NCBI RefSeq assembly: GCF_029892105.1
Contig: NZ_JARZAJ010000013.1
Coordinates: 62,001 to 126,000 of the forward strand
Direction of reading: 5' to 3'
DNA length: 64,000 nucleotides
DNA from: Kitasatospora sp. GP82
GTDB taxonomy: Bacteria; Actinomycetota; Actinomycetes; Streptomycetales; Streptomycetaceae
In this document: positions 62,579 through 64,000 of the stretch, in pieces
Layout of the letters: each line of letters opens with the position of its first letter
How positions within the stretch are numbered: the first letter of the stretch is position 1
Position numbers and translations under genes: made by a program
The notes under the pieces: model-generated
Databases searched by the model: none
Told to the model about the DNA's origin: nothing
What the model saw: the letters and a program-made list of their open reading frames with translations, nothing else

Positions 62579-62694
62579 TTGCCCTGCCGCCTTCCGCCGT
62601 CTGCACCCTGCCCTGCGTACGGTGGGCATTCTCCCTCGCCCGGCGGCCCGCCACCGACCAGGGGCGCGGGAACGGCCTTCCGGCCGCGGGTTTC

Positions 62695-62766
62695 TCAAGG
62701 GGCTCGGGGAACTGCGAGCTTCTCAAGGGGCTCGGGCGGGTTTCTCAAGGGGCGCGCGCCCCTGAA
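62695..62766. repeat. Tandem TTTCTCAAGGGGC repeats
   Basis: Three near copies of TTCTCAAGGGGCTCGGG occur in tandem, the last reading TTCTCAAGGGGCGCGCGCCCCTGAAAA, whose second half folds back as a GGGGCGCGCGCCCC palindrome. It sits between DUF3027 and the sacsin-like gene and relates to the GCGCGGGGAACTGC repeat type. Confidence 0.75.
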
Positions 62767-62798
62767 AACCCCAGCCGTTCCCGCGTGGCCGGCGGAGC

Positions 62799-63692
62799 CT
62801 AGGAGTGGCCGAGTTCCTCGGCGGGCGCGTCCGGCTCGACCGAGCCGCTGGAGCGGTCGGGGTGGAGCTGGAGCGGCTCGACCTTCAGCTCGTCCAGGAT
62901 CAGCTCGGACGGGACGGGCGGTGCGGGCAGCACGGCCGCCTCGGAGTGCCCGCCACAGCCATAGGCGAGCGAGACGACCTGGCCGTCGGCCGGGCCGAAC
63001 TCGTTGCCGCAGATGCCGAACGCCTGACCGAGCGAGCCGCCGATCGGAATCAGGAAGCCACAGCTGCTGCAGTGCGCCGGGGCGGCCTGCGCCATCGGCG
63101 TCTGCGGGCCGTACGCGGTCTCCCAGCGGTCGGCGGCCAGGTGCAGGCCGAGCCGGGAGAGCACGCGGGGACGGCCCATACCGAGCTCGTCGGCCAAGGC
63201 ACCGATCTCGGCGCGGGCGGGCGCGGCCTGGACGCCGGTGTCGGCGACCACCACGTCCTCCTCGGCGGCCAGCGCGACGGCGGAGTTCGGGGCGGGCTCG
63301 TCCTCGCCCGTCCAGCCGGGCTCCAGGCGCAGGTCGTCCGCGCCGGTCGGCAGCAGGTCGCCGGGGCCGAGGTCGCCTGGGCGCAGCCGCTCGCTCCACG
63401 GCACCCACTGGGGGGCCAGCACGGCGTCCTGGCCCGGCAGCAGGACGACCTCGTCCAGGGTGACGTTCTTGGCACGCGGGGCCCGGGCCACGGTGACCGC
63501 CCAGTGCCAGCCTCGGTACGCCGCGTCCAGGCACTCGAAGGTATGGGTCACAACCCGGTCGGCGTCCGCCTGGGCACCGAGGTGGTCGCCCACGGTCTCG
63601 GTACCGACGGCGTCGACAGCGGCCTGGCGGGCGAGCTCGACGGCCTCGGCACAGAGCCGGTCGGGGGTACGGCTTCGCATCGCAGCACTCAC
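62799..63692 (-). CDS. DUF3027 family protein
   Basis: A 297-residue actinobacterial protein of unknown function. N-terminal RSRTPDRLCAEAVELARQAA and AYRGWHWAVTVARAPRAKNV, then LDEVVLLPGQDAVLAPQWVP, are typical of the family. The C-terminus has a possible zinc site: HCSSCGF, GICGNEFGPADGQVV, YGCGGHSE. GTG at 63692 with GGGAGAGAA about 9 bases upstream; an ATG at 63731 is an alternative. Confidence 0.88.
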   Translation of the reverse strand: MSAAMRSRTPDRLCAEAVELARQAAVDAVGTETVGDHLGAQADADRVVTHTFECLDAAYRGWHWAVTVARAPRAKNVTLDEVVLLPGQDAVLAPQWVPWSERLRPGDLGPGDLLPTGADDLRLEPGWTGEDEPAPNSAVALAAEEDVVVADTGVQAAPARAEIGALADELGMGRPRVLSRLGLHLAADRWETAYGPQTPMAQAAPAHCSSCGFLIPIGGSLGQAFGICGNEFGPADGQVVSLAYGCGGHSEAAVLPAPPVPSELILDELKVEPLQLHPDRSSGSVEPDAPAEELGHS

Positions 63693-63805
63693 GGCGTCGA
63701 TTCTCTCCCAGTTCTGTTGCCTGCGGTCCATTGCCGACGGTCTCTTGCCGGCGTTCCATCGCCCGCTCCGTCGCGGTCGCACATCGCGGCCGGACTCGAA
63801 GAGGT

Positions 63806-63826
63806 TTTCGGGAGAACCTCCCGAAA
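63806..63826. promoter_or_regulatory. Perfect 9-bp inverted repeat upstream of DUF3027
   Basis: TTTCGGGAG (63806-63814) and CTCCCGAAA (63818-63826) flank three bases. It lies in the gap between the DUF3027 start and the possible gene at the window end and could be an operator or an RNA hairpin. Confidence 0.5.
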
Positions 63827-63853
63827 GAAGGCTCCGAGAACCCTCACCGGACC

Positions 63854-64000
63854 ATGCCACGAGTTCCGGCCCCGCTGGGTACCGTGCTTCCCATTCTGCG
63901 TGACCCGGCACCGGTGCGGGGACCGGCCGCGCCGCCCACCGGGCTGCGCACACGCGAACTGCAGGCTACCCGCCGGTCGGCCCCCTGGGACAGTCCGGTG
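63854..64000 (+). CDS. Possible start of a gene running off the window
   Basis: From ATG 63854 a frame stays open to the window end (49 codons): MPRVPAPLGTVLPILRDPAP, then VRGPAAPPTGLRTRELQATR. It has coding-like composition but no ribosome binding site and no recognisable domain. It is divergent from DUF3027. Confidence 0.3.
   Translation, partial: MPRVPAPLGTVLPILRDPAPVRGPAAPPTGLRTRELQATRRSAPWDSPV

Noticed and set aside
59357..63463. A 1,368-residue + strand frame opposite the sacsin-like gene
   Set aside because: Codon-position mirror artefact; no motifs, and it crosses two genuine genes and the gap between them.

Overview
The window is a very GC-rich actinobacterial chromosome segment with strong G/C third-position bias and frequent GTG/TTG starts. 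It carries the futalosine menaquinone genes mqnA and mqnC, a DmdR-type iron regulator, a mycothiol-type anti-sigma domain and an FxSxx-COOH RiPP locus. This points to Streptomycetaceae (Streptomyces or Kitasatospora). Gene pairs such as dmdR with a SIS-domain protein, and pdxH with citrate synthase, match core Streptomyces gene order as I remember it, so most of the window is core chromosome with small accessory islands. I see no rRNA, tRNA, CRISPR array or intact insertion sequence.

Layout. 1-9 kb: mqnC (cut by the window edge), mqnA, a cold-shock gene with a structured leader, a pyroglutamyl-peptidase-like protein, an SLC1-type transporter, a class B PBP and an MFS transporter behind a perfect palindrome. 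9-16 kb: LacI regulator, small membrane protein, GNAT, a 5'-truncated MFS pseudogene, an RsbW-like kinase, an ECF sigma/anti-sigma pair and purU. 16-27 kb: lipoprotein binding protein, Gly/Gln-rich membrane protein, HTH-TPR regulator, primase-polymerase-like protein, dmdR, SIS protein, a SLATT-type membrane protein, a hydrolase and a 2-hydroxyacid dehydrogenase. 27.8-31.9 kb: an accessory island with a Tn3-type transposase remnant, a fused HTH/MarR regulator with clustered operators, a DUF4097 protein, a DrrAB-type ABC exporter and a frameshifted gene.

32-41.1 kb is the highlight: a five-gene minus-strand FxSxx-COOH locus. In transcription order it encodes a small precursor ending in FNSSI (fxsA), a radical SAM/SPASM maturase fused to a HExxH domain, an AAC(3)-family acetyltransferase, a TIR-like FxsC protein and a 1,339-residue protein combining a ParA-like NTPase, a TIR-like domain, an NB-ARC-type NTPase and TPR repeats. 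The first two should make a cyclophane-type peptide. The last two look like sensor or signalling proteins related to immunity proteins, and how they serve the peptide is open.

41-64 kb: pdxH, citrate synthase, serC, an AraC regulator divergent from a GH35 beta-galactosidase, a 2'-5' RNA ligase-like phosphodiesterase, GNAT, a MarR-MFS pair, an MHYT membrane sensor, an orphan hypX, a purine permease, DUF2530, a CtpE-like P-type ATPase, a 1,100-residue sacsin-like GHKL ATPase and DUF3027. Many convergent gene ends carry long perfect hairpins, several sharing the same dispersed repeat sequence.
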